Of a stretch of 64,000 nt of DNA, positions 28,306-37,976 are shown one piece after another; the first letter of the stretch is position 1; each line of letters opens with the position of its first letter. The stretch is from contig NZ_CP034783.1 of NCBI RefSeq assembly GCF_006094435.1, positions 4,119,001 to 4,183,000 of the forward strand. Reading direction: 5' to 3'. The stretch is from Pseudomonas sp. MPC6 (GTDB taxonomy: Bacteria; Pseudomonadota; Gammaproteobacteria; Pseudomonadales; Pseudomonadaceae). The position numbers and the translations under genes were made by a program. The notes beneath the pieces were generated by a model. It did no database searches. It was not told the origin of the DNA and saw only the letters and a program-made list of their open reading frames with translations.

Positions 28306-28317
28306 ATGGTATACCAT
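28306..28317. promoter_or_regulatory. Palindromic operator ATGGTATACCAT before the DUF1185 operon
   Basis: A perfect 12-bp palindrome 40 bp upstream of the DUF1185 start. Near-identical sites occur at 34499, 43376 and 43971 and related ones at 35884 and 43203, all in promoters of the same catabolic locus. The form is typical of FadR-type GntR operators, and the likely regulator is encoded at 32415-33167. Confidence 0.7.
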
Positions 28318-28356
28318 CAGACGCACAGACACCCAAAACCTCCTACGGAGCAGCTC

Positions 28357-28947
28357 ATGAGTTTCGAAATCCGCAAGATCGTCAGCTACGTCGAAGAAAC
28401 CTTTATCGAAGGCGGCAAGGCCACCGACAAACCCGTGACCATGGTCGGCCTGGCTGTCGTCATGAAGAACCCTTGGGTGGGCAATGGTTTTGTCGAAGAC
28501 CTGAAACCACAGATCCGCGAAAACTGCTCCGACCTCGGTGCCATGATGGTTGAACGCCTGGTGGGCATCATCGGCGGCGCCGAGAAGATCGAAGCGTATG
28601 GCAAGGCGGCCGTGGTCGGCGCCGACGGTGAAATCGAGCACGCCTCCGCCGTCATCCACACCCTGCGCTTCGGCAACCATTACCGCGAAGCGGTGAAAGC
28701 CAAGAGCTACCTGAGCTTCACCAACAAGCGCGGCGGCCCGGGCACTTCGATCCAGATTCCGATGATGCACAAGGACGACGAAGGCCTGCGTTCGCACTAC
28801 ATCACCCTGGAAATGAAAATCGAAGATGCACCGCGCGCCGACGAAATCGTCGTGGTCCTGGGTTGTGCCGACGGCGGCCGCCTGCACCCACGCATCGGCA
28901 ACCGTTACATCGATCTGGAAGAACTGGCGGCCGAAAAAGCCCAGTAA
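28357..28947 (+). CDS. DUF1185 (amino acid synthesis) family protein
   Basis: A 196-residue protein of the DUF1185/AA_synth family, recognised from MSFEIRKIVSYVEETFIEGG, VMKNPWVG-GFVEDL and SAVIHTLRFGNHYREAVKAKSYLSFTNKRGGPG. No biochemical activity is firmly tied to the family, but members recur in heterocycle and amide catabolic clusters. It is the first gene of a run that includes an alpha/beta hydrolase and an aldehyde dehydrogenase, and it has an operator palindrome ahead of it. I chose the ATG at 28357, where homology begins. A GTP- or metal-binding motif is not evident. Confidence 0.8.
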   Translation: MSFEIRKIVSYVEETFIEGGKATDKPVTMVGLAVVMKNPWVGNGFVEDLKPQIRENCSDLGAMMVERLVGIIGGAEKIEAYGKAAVVGADGEIEHASAVIHTLRFGNHYREAVKAKSYLSFTNKRGGPGTSIQIPMMHKDDEGLRSHYITLEMKIEDAPRADEIVVVLGCADGGRLHPRIGNRYIDLEELAAEKAQ

Positions 28948-28992
28948 TCCCGGTCAGCCTAACTACAACAAAAAGGCATGCAGGAGCGCTCC

Positions 28993-29826
28993 ATGATTCG
29001 GCTCACCGCTGAACGTACCCCGGCTGGCACCAGTTACCTGGCGACCGGCCAAGGCCAGCCCGTGGTCTTGATCCACGGCGTGGGCCTGAACAAAGAAATG
29101 TGGGGCGGCCAGGTCGTTGGCCTGGCCACCAAATACCGCGTGATCGCCTACGACATGCTCGGCCATGGCGCCAGCCCGCGTCCGGCCAGCGGCACCCCCC
29201 TGCTCGGCTATGCCGACCAGTTGCTGGAACTGCTCGACCACCTGCAGTTGCCCCAGGCGACGGTGATCGGCTTTTCCATGGGCGGGCTGGTGGCGCGGGC
29301 GTTTGCCTTGCACTACCCGCAGCGCCTGCAACGCCTGGTGGTGCTCAACAGCGTGTTCAATCGCAGCCCCGAGCAGCGTGCCGGCGTCATCGCCCGCACC
29401 GCCCAGGCGGCCGAGCACGGCCCGGATGCCAACGCCGAAGCCGCGCTGTCGCGCTGGTTCAGCCGCGAGTACCAGGCGGCCAACCCGGCGCAGATCGCCG
29501 CGTTGCGCCAGACCCTGGCCGACAATGACCCCCAGGGTTACCTGACCACTTACGAGCTGTTCGCGACCCAGGACATGTACCGCGCCGAGGACCTGGCGAG
29601 CATCCAGGTGCCGACCCTGGTCGCCACCGGCGAACTCGATCCGGGCTCGACACCGGAAATGGCCCGGCAACTGGCCGACCGCATTCCCGGTGCCACGGTT
29701 GCCGTGCTCGCCGAGCAGCGGCATATGATGCCGGTAGAATCGCCGCGCCTGGTCAACCAGCTGTTGCTGGAATTTATCGACAACGCGCACGCCCGACAAA
29801 ACCAGATAAAGGGGATCGTTGCATGA
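28993..29826 (+). CDS. Alpha/beta-fold hydrolase (RutD / enol-lactonase-like)
   Basis: A 277-residue hydrolase with the oxyanion motif LIHGVGLNKEMW (about 27-38), nucleophile elbow GFSMGG (Ser 95), and a C-terminal acid and histidine in ATGELDPGSTPEMA and AEQRHMMPVESP. The start at 28993 is set by AGGAG 7 bp upstream. The stop overlaps the aldehyde dehydrogenase start by 4 bp. In ring-cleavage pathways such enzymes hydrolyse amide, carbamate or enol-lactone intermediates. The substrate here is unknown. It is cytoplasmic, with no signal peptide. Confidence 0.85.
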   Translation: MIRLTAERTPAGTSYLATGQGQPVVLIHGVGLNKEMWGGQVVGLATKYRVIAYDMLGHGASPRPASGTPLLGYADQLLELLDHLQLPQATVIGFSMGGLVARAFALHYPQRLQRLVVLNSVFNRSPEQRAGVIARTAQAAEHGPDANAEAALSRWFSREYQAANPAQIAALRQTLADNDPQGYLTTYELFATQDMYRAEDLASIQVPTLVATGELDPGSTPEMARQLADRIPGATVAVLAEQRHMMPVESPRLVNQLLLEFIDNAHARQNQIKGIVA

Positions 29827-31304
29827 CTCTCGCCTCCTTCCAGATGTGCATCGGCGGTGAATGGGTCGATGCCCTGTCCGGCAAGACCTTTGAAAGCCTG
29901 AACCCGGCCCTGGCCGAACCCTGGGCGCAACTGCCCGATGCCGATGAAACCGATGTCGAACGCGCCGTACAGGCCGCGCAGACCGCCTTCGACAGCCCGG
30001 CCTGGCGCGGCCTGACCGCCACCGCCCGGGGCAAGCTGCTGCGGCGCCTGGGCGACCTGATCGCCGAAAACAAGGAACAACTGGCGCAGCTGGAAAGCCG
30101 TGACAACGGCAAGCTGATCCGCGAAACCCGCGGTCAGGTCGGCTACCTGCCGGAATTTTTCCACTACACCGCGGGCCTGGCCGACAAGCTCGAAGGCGGC
30201 ACCCTGCCCCTGGACAAGCCGGACCTGTTTGCCTACACCGTGCACGAAGCCATGGGCGTGGTGGCGGCGATCATTCCCTGGAACAGCCCGCTGTACCTGA
30301 CCGCGATCAAACTGGCCCCGGCCCTGGCCGCGGGCAACACCATCGTGATCAAACCGTCCGAGCACGCCTCGGCCACCATTCTGGAGCTGGCGCGCCTGGC
30401 ACTGGAAGCCGGCATTCCACCGGGCGTGGTCAACGTGGTCACCGGCTACGGTCCGAGCACCGGCGCAGCCCTGACCCGTCATCCGCTGGTGCGCAAGATC
30501 GCCTTCACCGGCGGCGCTGCCACGGCGCGCCATGTGGTGCGCAGCAGCGCTGAGAACTTCGCCAAGCTATCCCTGGAGCTGGGCGGCAAATCGCCGAACA
30601 TCATCTTTGCCGACGCCGACCTCGACAGCGCGATCAACGGCGCGATCGCCGGGATCTATGCGGCCTCCGGCCAGAGCTGCGTGTCCGGTTCGCGGCTGCT
30701 GGTGCAGGACGAGATCTACGATGAGTTCGTCGAGCGCCTGGTCGAACGCGCCAAACGCATCCGCATCGGCAACCCCCAGGAAGACAGCAGCGAAATGGGG
30801 CCGATGGCCACCGCGCAGCAACTGGCGGTGGTCGAAGGCCTGGTCGCCGATGCCATCGCCGAAGGTGCGCACCTGCGCCTGGGCGGCAAGCGTCCAGAGA
30901 ACCTGGGCGAAGGCTGGTTCTACGAGCCGACCCTGTTCGAATGCGACAGCAACTCGATGAAGATCATGCAGGAAGAAGTCTTCGGCCCAGTGGCCTCGGT
31001 CATTCGCTTCAAGGACGAAGCCGAAGCGTTGGCGATTGCCAACGACTCGCAGTTCGGTCTCGCCGCCGGCATCTGGACCCGCGACCTGGGCCGCGCCCAT
31101 CGCCTGGCCCGGGACGTGCGCTCCGGGATCATCTGGGTCAACACCTACCGCGCCGTATCGGCCATGGCGCCGATCGGCGGGTTCAAGAACAGCGGCTATG
31201 GACGCGAAAGCGGCATCGATTCGGTGCTGGCCTACACCGAGCTCAAGACGGTGTGGATCAACCTTTCCCAGGCCCCCATGCCTGATCCGTTTGTGATGCG
31301 CTAG
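29823..31304 (+). CDS. NAD(P)-dependent aldehyde dehydrogenase
   Basis: A 493-residue ALDH. The catalytic Glu is in LELGGKSPN (Glu 252), the catalytic Cys in ASGQSC (Cys 286), the NAD-binding segment includes IPWNSPLYL and KPSEHAS, and the end has GGFKNSGYGRESG. It is coupled to the upstream hydrolase (ATGA overlap). It probably oxidises a semialdehyde made by ring opening, as TgnC does in trigonelline degradation or succinate-semialdehyde dehydrogenases do. The actual aldehyde cannot be told from sequence. Confidence 0.9.
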   Translation: MTLASFQMCIGGEWVDALSGKTFESLNPALAEPWAQLPDADETDVERAVQAAQTAFDSPAWRGLTATARGKLLRRLGDLIAENKEQLAQLESRDNGKLIRETRGQVGYLPEFFHYTAGLADKLEGGTLPLDKPDLFAYTVHEAMGVVAAIIPWNSPLYLTAIKLAPALAAGNTIVIKPSEHASATILELARLALEAGIPPGVVNVVTGYGPSTGAALTRHPLVRKIAFTGGAATARHVVRSSAENFAKLSLELGGKSPNIIFADADLDSAINGAIAGIYAASGQSCVSGSRLLVQDEIYDEFVERLVERAKRIRIGNPQEDSSEMGPMATAQQLAVVEGLVADAIAEGAHLRLGGKRPENLGEGWFYEPTLFECDSNSMKIMQEEVFGPVASVIRFKDEAEALAIANDSQFGLAAGIWTRDLGRAHRLARDVRSGIIWVNTYRAVSAMAPIGGFKNSGYGRESGIDSVLAYTELKTVWINLSQAPMPDPFVMR

Positions 31305-31316
31305 GAGATTTGCGAA

Positions 31317-31802
31317 ATGATCGAACCCGGCATTTACAAAGACGTCATGAGCTCGTTCCCTTCCGGGGTCACGGTGGTCACCACCCTGGACCCGGACGGC
31401 GGCATCGTCGGCATTACCGCCAGTGCGTTCAGTGCGCTGTCGATCGATCCGGCACTGGTGCTGTTCTGCCCCAACTACGCCTCTGACACTTACCCGGTCC
31501 TGCGCGACAGCAAGCAGTTCGCGATTCACCTGCTGTCCGCCGACCAGACCGCCGAAGCCTATGCCTTTGCCAGTAAAGGCAAGGACAAGGCCAAGGCCAT
31601 CGAGTGGCACCTCAGCGCCCTGGGCAACCCGTTGCTGGCCAAGGCAACGGCGATTATAGAGTGCGAACTGTGGCGTGAATACGACGGCGGCGACCACGCG
31701 ATCATCGTCGGCGCGGTGAAGAACCTGATCCTGCCCGAGCAGCCGGTGACGCCGATGATCTACCACAAAGGCAAGCTGGGGCCGCTGCCCACACTGGCCT
31801 GA
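31317..31802 (+). CDS. Flavin reductase, monooxygenase partner (copy 1)
   Basis: A 161-residue flavin reductase-like (FMN-binding split barrel) protein with SSFPSGVTVVTT, GITASAFSALSIDPALVLFC and the C-terminal GDHAIIVGAV. It should supply reduced FMN/FAD to a two-component monooxygenase. The obvious client is the luciferase-like protein at 44038-45081. A close paralogue, by eye about 70% identical and the same length, lies at 43438-43923. It follows the ALDH gene by 12 bp with AGGAG before its ATG. Confidence 0.88.
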   Translation: MIEPGIYKDVMSSFPSGVTVVTTLDPDGGIVGITASAFSALSIDPALVLFCPNYASDTYPVLRDSKQFAIHLLSADQTAEAYAFASKGKDKAKAIEWHLSALGNPLLAKATAIIECELWREYDGGDHAIIVGAVKNLILPEQPVTPMIYHKGKLGPLPTLA

Positions 31803-31824
31803 TGGGTCTACACAAACCCCGCTG

Positions 31825-31918
31825 CTGTAGGAGCAAGCTTGCTCGCGAAGGCGGTATGTCAGTCAGCATCCATGTTGAATGGGCGACCGCTTTCGCTGGC
31901 AAGCCAGCTCCTACAAGG
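31825..31918. repeat. REP pair between flavin reductase and CMD-like gene
   Basis: Two opposed REP halves: CTGTAGGAGCAAGCTTGCTCGC at the left and GCTGGCAAGCCAGCTCCTAC at the right. They can fold into an intergenic hairpin. Confidence 0.75.
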
Positions 31919-31940
31919 GATCTGCGGTGAGAGGACGAAC

Positions 31941-32330
31941 ATGAGTAATGACAAGTACGAAAAAGGCCTGAAAATCCGCACCCAGGTGCTGGGCGAGGCC
32001 TACGTGAAGCGCTCCATCGAGAACGCCGACGACTTCACCCGCCCGCTCCAGGAAATGGTCACCGAGTACTGCTGGGGCCACGTCTGGGGCCGTGAGGGTT
32101 TATCGCTTAAAGAACGCAGCATGATAAACTTGGCGATGATTTCGGCCCTCAACCGGCCGCACGAACTCAAGCTGCATGTACGCGGCGCCTTGCGTAACGG
32201 GCTGAGTCGTGAACAAATACGCGAAATTCTGCTTCAGGTCGGTATTTATTGCGGTGTCCCCGCAGCCGTGGACAGTTTCCGGCTCGCCCGTGAAGCCTTC
32301 GCCGAAGCCGATGCCGAGGCCTCAAGTTAA
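31941..32330 (+). CDS. Carboxymuconolactone decarboxylase (CMD) family protein
   Basis: A 129-residue all-helical CMD-family protein with the characteristic MVTEYCWGHVWGREGLSLKERSM and ALNRPHELKLHVRGALRNGLS segments. It lacks a CxxC redox pair, so it looks like the gamma-CMD type and not AhpD. It sits between the flavin reductase and the GntR gene. It may act on a lactone or beta-keto acid intermediate of the same pathway, but family members vary and the substrate is not known. I used the ATG at 31941, as earlier in-frame sequence is REP. Confidence 0.85.
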   Translation: MSNDKYEKGLKIRTQVLGEAYVKRSIENADDFTRPLQEMVTEYCWGHVWGREGLSLKERSMINLAMISALNRPHELKLHVRGALRNGLSREQIREILLQVGIYCGVPAAVDSFRLAREAFAEADAEASS

Positions 32331-32414
32331 CCCTTGGCTGTTGTGACCGAGCACCGATGATCCCCGGATCGCCGTGCTCTTTTTGCATGGACAGCCACAT
32401 TCAGAGCGGACCCC

Positions 32415-33733
<1,319 letters not shown>

Positions 33734-33747
33734 CGATTCCCGGTCGT

Positions 33748-34165
33748 ACACCAGCGCCTACATTCGATCGCGGGGATTTTCGGGATTGAAGGCTGACGCA
33801 TGACCTGTAGGAGCCGGCTTGCCGGCGAAGGCGTCCGTTCAGGCGATAAATGTGTCGACTGACCCACCGCCTTCGCTGGCAAGCCAGCGCCTACATTCGA
33901 TCGCGGGGATTTTCGGGATTGAAGGCTGACGCATGACCTGTAGGAGCCGGCTTGCCGGCGAAGGCGTCCGTTCAGGCGATAAATGTGTCGACTGACCCAC
34001 CGCCTTCGCTGGCAAGCCAGCGCCTACATTCGATCGCGGGGATTTTCGGGATTGAAGGCTGACGCATGACCTGTAGGAGCCGGCTTGCCGGCGAAGGCGT
34101 CCGTTCAGCCAATGAATGTGTTGATTCACCCATCGCCTTCGCCGGCAAGCCGGCTCCTACAGGGG
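33748..34165. repeat. REP array, about 133-bp unit, three copies
   Basis: Units contain CCTGTAGGAGCCGGCTTGCC, a variable middle (GGCGATAAATGTGTCGACTG) and an inverted half GCTGGCAAGCCAGCGCCTAC, then ATTCGATCGCGGGGATTTTC. Three near-identical copies lie between convergent genes. No coding potential is seen. Confidence 0.85.
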
Positions 34166-34175
34166 CGGTGATCTA

Positions 34176-34472
34176 TCAAATCGGCGCTACGCCCTCGACA
34201 ATCACAATCTGCGCCCGAGCAACCCCCTCGCGGTGCCTTTTTGCCTCCTGATATTCCTCCGACCGGTAGCAAGCCAGCGCCTGTTCGTATGAATCAAACT
34301 CAATGACCACATTGCGCTGCGCCGCAGGCCCGCCTTCCAGCGCCTCGCACCGCCCGCCCCGGGCCAGCACTCGCCCGCCATACAAGGCAAACGTCGCCGG
34401 CGCGCGCTGGGTGTATTGGCTGTATTGGTCGGGATCGGTGACATCTACATGTGCAATCCAGTACGCCTTCAT
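34176..34472 (-). CDS. DUF1330 family protein
   Basis: A 98-residue protein starting MKAYWIAHVDVTDPDQYSQY, the typical DUF1330 opening. RVLARGGRCEALEG and RNVVIEFDSYEQALACYRSEEYQEA follow. The fold is a dimeric alpha-beta barrel of the ABM/EthD type with no firmly known reaction. It diverges from the RibB-like gene, and an operator palindrome lies between the two starts (27 bp from this one), so it probably belongs to the same regulon. Confidence 0.85.
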   Translation of the reverse strand: MKAYWIAHVDVTDPDQYSQYTQRAPATFALYGGRVLARGGRCEALEGGPAAQRNVVIEFDSYEQALACYRSEEYQEAKRHREGVARAQIVIVEGVAPI

Positions 34473-34498
34473 AGTGACCTCTCGGTTAATTTTGTATT

Positions 34499-34510
34499 AT
34501 GGTATACCAC
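34499..34510. promoter_or_regulatory. Operator palindrome (ATGGTATACCAC) between DUF1330 and RibB-like genes
   Basis: One mismatch from the perfect palindrome at 28306. It lies in a 71-bp divergent gap and could control both genes. The gap is too short to hold an FMN riboswitch. Confidence 0.65.
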
Positions 34511-34543
34511 AAAGTATTTCCATCAAACACTGAGAATCCGCAC

Positions 34544-35653
34544 ATGGCCTTCAACAGCATCGAAGAAATTATCGAAGACTACCGCCAAGGCAAAATGGTG
34601 CTGCTGGTCGACGACGAAGACCGGGAAAACGAAGGCGACCTGCTGCTGGCCGCCGACCGTTGCACCGCCGAGGCCATCAGCTTCATGGCCCGGGAAGCCC
34701 GCGGGCTGATCTGCCTGACCTTGACCGACGAGCACTGCCAGCGCCTCGGCCTCGAGCAGATGGTGCCGAGCAACGGCAGCGTGTTCAGCACCGCGTTCAC
34801 CGTGTCCATCGAGGCCGCCGTCGGCGTGACCACCGGCATCTCCGCCGCCGACCGGACGCGTACCGTCGCCGCCGCCGTCGCCCCTGGGGCGGGTCCTGCC
34901 GATATCGTGCAGCCCGGCCACATCTTCCCCTTGCGCGCCAAGGAAGGCGGGGTGCTGACCCGTGCCGGGCATACCGAAGCCGGCTGTGACCTGGCCCGCC
35001 TGGCCGGTTTCACCCCGGCCTCGGTGATCGTCGAAGTGATGAACGATGACGGCACCATGGCCCGTCGCCCGGACCTGGAAGTGTTCGCCCGCCAGCACGG
35101 GATCAAGATCGGCACCATCGCCGACCTCATCCACTACCGCCTCAGCACCGAACACACCGTGGTGCGTATCGGTGAACGCGAATTGCCCACGGTGCATGGC
35201 ACCTTTCGTCTGATCACCTTTGAGGATCGCATCGAAGGCGGTGTCCACATGGCAATGGTGATGGGTGAATTGCGCCGGGACGAGCCGACTCTGGTCCGCG
35301 TGCACGTGATCGACCCGTTGCGCGATCTGGTGGGCGCCGAATACAGCGGTCCGGCGAACTGGACGCTGTGGGCCGCACTCCAGCGCGTGGCCGAGGAAGG
35401 TCGCGGCGTCGTGGTGGTGCTGGCCAATCATGAGTCGTCGCAGGCGCTGCTGGAGCGGGTACCCCAGCTCACCCAGTCGCCGCGGCAATTCAGCCGTTCG
35501 CAATCGCGCATCTATTCTGAAGTAGGAACCGGCGCGCAGATTCTGCAGGACCTTGGCGTCGGCAAGCTGCGTCACCTCGGCCCGCCGTTGAAATATGCCG
35601 GCTTGACCGGGTACGACCTGGAGGTGGTGGAGAGCATTCCTTTCACCGGGTAA
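34544..35653 (+). CDS. ribB: 3,4-dihydroxy-2-butanone-4-phosphate synthase with degenerate GTP cyclohydrolase II domain
   Basis: A 369-residue RibBA-like protein. The N-terminal RibB domain has the acidic metal site DDEDRENEGDLL (about 23-34) and GHTEAGCDLARLAG near 145. It makes the four-carbon riboflavin precursor from ribulose 5-phosphate. The C-terminal RibA-like domain (from about 205) retains the scaffold but lacks the zinc cysteines and the RCDCG-type motif, so cyclohydrolase activity should be lost. It sits in a flavin-dependent catabolic locus behind an operator palindrome, which suggests extra flavin supply during catabolism. Confidence 0.88.
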   Translation: MAFNSIEEIIEDYRQGKMVLLVDDEDRENEGDLLLAADRCTAEAISFMAREARGLICLTLTDEHCQRLGLEQMVPSNGSVFSTAFTVSIEAAVGVTTGISAADRTRTVAAAVAPGAGPADIVQPGHIFPLRAKEGGVLTRAGHTEAGCDLARLAGFTPASVIVEVMNDDGTMARRPDLEVFARQHGIKIGTIADLIHYRLSTEHTVVRIGERELPTVHGTFRLITFEDRIEGGVHMAMVMGELRRDEPTLVRVHVIDPLRDLVGAEYSGPANWTLWAALQRVAEEGRGVVVVLANHESSQALLERVPQLTQSPRQFSRSQSRIYSEVGTGAQILQDLGVGKLRHLGPPLKYAGLTGYDLEVVESIPFTG

Positions 35654-36003
35654 CCCGCAACCCTCTGGCATGGCGCGACTCCCTGTGGGAGCGGGCTTGC
35701 CCGCGATGGTCGTTAACGATAACGCGTGTTGCCTGGTTAAACGCGGCGCTCTTGAGTCCATCGCGAGCAAGCTTGCTCCTACAGGGGATTGCGTTGACCG
35801 GATTGCTCTGGGCAAGGCATGGGAGCCATTAAAAAAACCGCTTTTGGCTGATAGCCGGTAAGGCAAAGTGCTTGCACAAAGCTTGGAATACCATAATATG
35901 ATATTCCATAGACCGGACGACCTTACGGCCAGACGGACCTACTGCTCCCTATAGGCGGGCACTGAAAAGCCCCGCTCATAAACACAACAATGAGGGCGTG
36001 AAA
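35654..36003. other. Intergenic region: REP pair (35683-35784) and promoter of the ABC importer
   Basis: It contains a REP pair (CTGTGGGAGCGGGCTTGCCC and AGCAAGCTTGCTCCTACAG) and an operator-like element at 35884-35908. No gene is seen. Confidence 0.7.
35884..35908. promoter_or_regulatory. Operator-like palindrome before the ABC importer operon
   Basis: Arms TGGAATA and TATTCCA flank 11 bases. The left half TGGAATACCAT is the reverse complement of the ATGGTATTCCA site at 43203, so it is related to the ATGGTATACCAT family. It lies about 95 bp before the binding-protein start. Confidence 0.55.
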
Positions 36004-37029
36004 ATGGTGTTGAACAAACGTGCAACCGCAATCCTGTTTGCGGGACTGCTCAGCGTGACCAGCCAGGCGATATTGGCAGCTGAAAGCGTCAACTTCGTCA
36101 GCTGGGGCGGCAGCACCCAGGATGCGCAGAAGCAGGCCTGGGCCGACCCGTTCAGCAAGGCCACCGGTATCACCGTGGTCCAGGATGGCCCTACCGACTA
36201 CGGCAAACTCAAGGCTATGGTCGAGAGCGGCAACGTGCAGTGGGACGTGGTCGACGTCGAAGCCGATTTCGCCCTGCGCGCCGCTGCCGAAGGCCTGCTC
36301 GAACCCCTCGATTTCTCGGTGATCCAGCGCGACAAGATCGACCCGCGGTTTGTCTCCGATCACGGCGTCGGTTCGTTCTTCTTCTCCTTCGTCCTCGGCT
36401 ACAACGAAGGCAAGCTCGGTGCCAAAAAACCCCAGGACTGGTCCGCGCTGTTCGACACCAAGACCTACCCCGGCAAACGCGCCCTCTACAAATGGCCTAG
36501 CCCTGGCGTGCTCGAACTGGCGCTGCTGGCCGATGGCGTAGCCGCCGACAAGCTCTACCCGCTGGACCTGGATCGCGCCTTCAAGAAACTCGACACCATC
36601 AAGAAAGACATCGTCTGGTGGGGCGGCGGCGCGCAGTCGCAACAGTTGCTGGCCTCGGGTGAAGCGAGCATGGGCCAGTTCTGGAACGGCCGGATCCACG
36701 CCCTGCAGGAAGATGGCGCGCCGGTGGGCGTGAGCTGGAAGCAGAACCTGGTCATGGCCGACATCCTGGTCATTCCCAAGGGCAGCAAGAACAAAGCCGC
36801 GGCGATGAAGTTCCTGGCCAACGCCAGCAGTGCCAAGGGACAGGCCGACTTCTCCAACCTGACCGCCTATGCGCCGGTCAACGTCGACAGCGTGGCGCGC
36901 CTGGATTCGGTGCTGGCGCCTAACCTGCCGACTGCCTACGCCAAGGATCAGATCACTCTTGACTTCGCGTACTGGGCCAAAAACGGTCCGGCCATCGCGA
37001 CACGGTGGAACGAATGGCTGGTCAAATGA
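36004..37029 (+). CDS. ABC importer periplasmic binding protein (polyamine/PotD type)
   Basis: A 341-residue protein with a clear signal peptide (KRATAILFAGLLSVTSQAILA, cleavage after about residue 25-27). A PotD-like fold follows: SVNFVSWGGSTQDAQKQAWADPF, QWDVVDVEADFALRAAAEGLLEPLD and IVWWGGGAQSQQLLASGEA. I preferred the ATG at 36004, with GAGGG 7 bp upstream, over the GTG at 35998. It is the first gene of a four-gene importer operon. Members bind polyamines, opines and other small cationic compounds; the ligand here is unknown but is probably the catabolic substrate or a relative. Confidence 0.88.
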   Translation: MVLNKRATAILFAGLLSVTSQAILAAESVNFVSWGGSTQDAQKQAWADPFSKATGITVVQDGPTDYGKLKAMVESGNVQWDVVDVEADFALRAAAEGLLEPLDFSVIQRDKIDPRFVSDHGVGSFFFSFVLGYNEGKLGAKKPQDWSALFDTKTYPGKRALYKWPSPGVLELALLADGVAADKLYPLDLDRAFKKLDTIKKDIVWWGGGAQSQQLLASGEASMGQFWNGRIHALQEDGAPVGVSWKQNLVMADILVIPKGSKNKAAAMKFLANASSAKGQADFSNLTAYAPVNVDSVARLDSVLAPNLPTAYAKDQITLDFAYWAKNGPAIATRWNEWLVK

Positions 37030-37970
37030 AAATGACGGCATCCACGCCCCGTCAACCCACCCAGACCGGGAGCGCCATGGGCGCTGCCGGCCCGGCTTCC
37101 GGCAAGGCGGCTGCGATGAACCAATCCCCTTCCCTGGCACAGCGCTGGCGCGGCTCGGGCAACCTGATCCCCGCCCTGCTGTTCCTCGGCCTGTTCTTTC
37201 TCGCGCCGTTGATCGGCCTGCTGCTGCGAGGCGTGCTGGAACCGGTGCCGGGGCTAGGCAACTACGAACAATTGTTCGCCAACTCGGCCTATGCCCGGGT
37301 CTTGCTCAACACCTTCTCGGTGGCGGGCCTGGTGACGCTGTTCAGCCTGCTGCTCGGCTTTCCGCTGGCCTGGGCGATCACCCTGGTACCAAAAGGCTGG
37401 GGCCGCTGGATCCTCAACATCGTGCTGCTGTCGATGTGGACCAGCCTCCTCGCCCGGACCTACTCCTGGCTGGTGCTGTTGCAGGCGTCCGGCGTCATCA
37501 ACAAGGCGCTGATGGCGATGGGCATCATCGATCAGCCGCTGGAGATGGTGCATAACCTGACCGGCGTGGTGATCGGCATGAGCTACATCATGATCCCGTT
37601 CATCGTCCTGCCGCTGCAGGCGACCATGCAGGCCATCGACCCGATGATCCTGCAGGCCGGTTCGATCTGCGGTGCCAGCCCCTGGACCAACTTCTTCCGG
37701 GTGTTCCTGCCGCTGTGCCGGCCGGGGCTGTTCTCCGGCGGCCTGATGGTGTTCGTGATGTCCCTCGGGTACTACGTCACCCCGGCGCTGCTGGGCGGTG
37801 CGCAGAACATGATGCTGCCCGAGTTCATCATCCAGCAGGTGCAATCGTTCCTCAACTGGGGCCTGGCCAGCGCCGGCGCCGCGTTGCTGATCGTCATCAC
37901 GCTGGTGTTGTTCTACTTCTACCTGAAGCTCCAGCCGGAATCCCCGGTCGGCGCCAGCAACGCGAGGTAA
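37026..37970 (+). CDS. ABC importer permease 1 (PotB/PotH type)
   Basis: A 314-residue inner-membrane permease with six predicted helices after a ~45-residue hydrophilic N-terminus. The EAA-loop segment MILQAGSICGASPWTNFFRVFLPLCRPG contacts the ATPase. The start at 37026 overlaps the binding-protein stop (ATGA). The long polar N-terminus is unusual, and an internal Met about 38 residues in is an alternative start. Confidence 0.88.
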   Translation: MKMTASTPRQPTQTGSAMGAAGPASGKAAAMNQSPSLAQRWRGSGNLIPALLFLGLFFLAPLIGLLLRGVLEPVPGLGNYEQLFANSAYARVLLNTFSVAGLVTLFSLLLGFPLAWAITLVPKGWGRWILNIVLLSMWTSLLARTYSWLVLLQASGVINKALMAMGIIDQPLEMVHNLTGVVIGMSYIMIPFIVLPLQATMQAIDPMILQAGSICGASPWTNFFRVFLPLCRPGLFSGGLMVFVMSLGYYVTPALLGGAQNMMLPEFIIQQVQSFLNWGLASAGAALLIVITLVLFYFYLKLQPESPVGASNAR

Positions 37971-37976
37971 GCCGTC

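Noticed and set aside
34473..34543. FMN riboswitch before the RibB-like gene
   Set aside because: The gap is only 71 bp and holds an operator palindrome; no RFN-element helices were seen.
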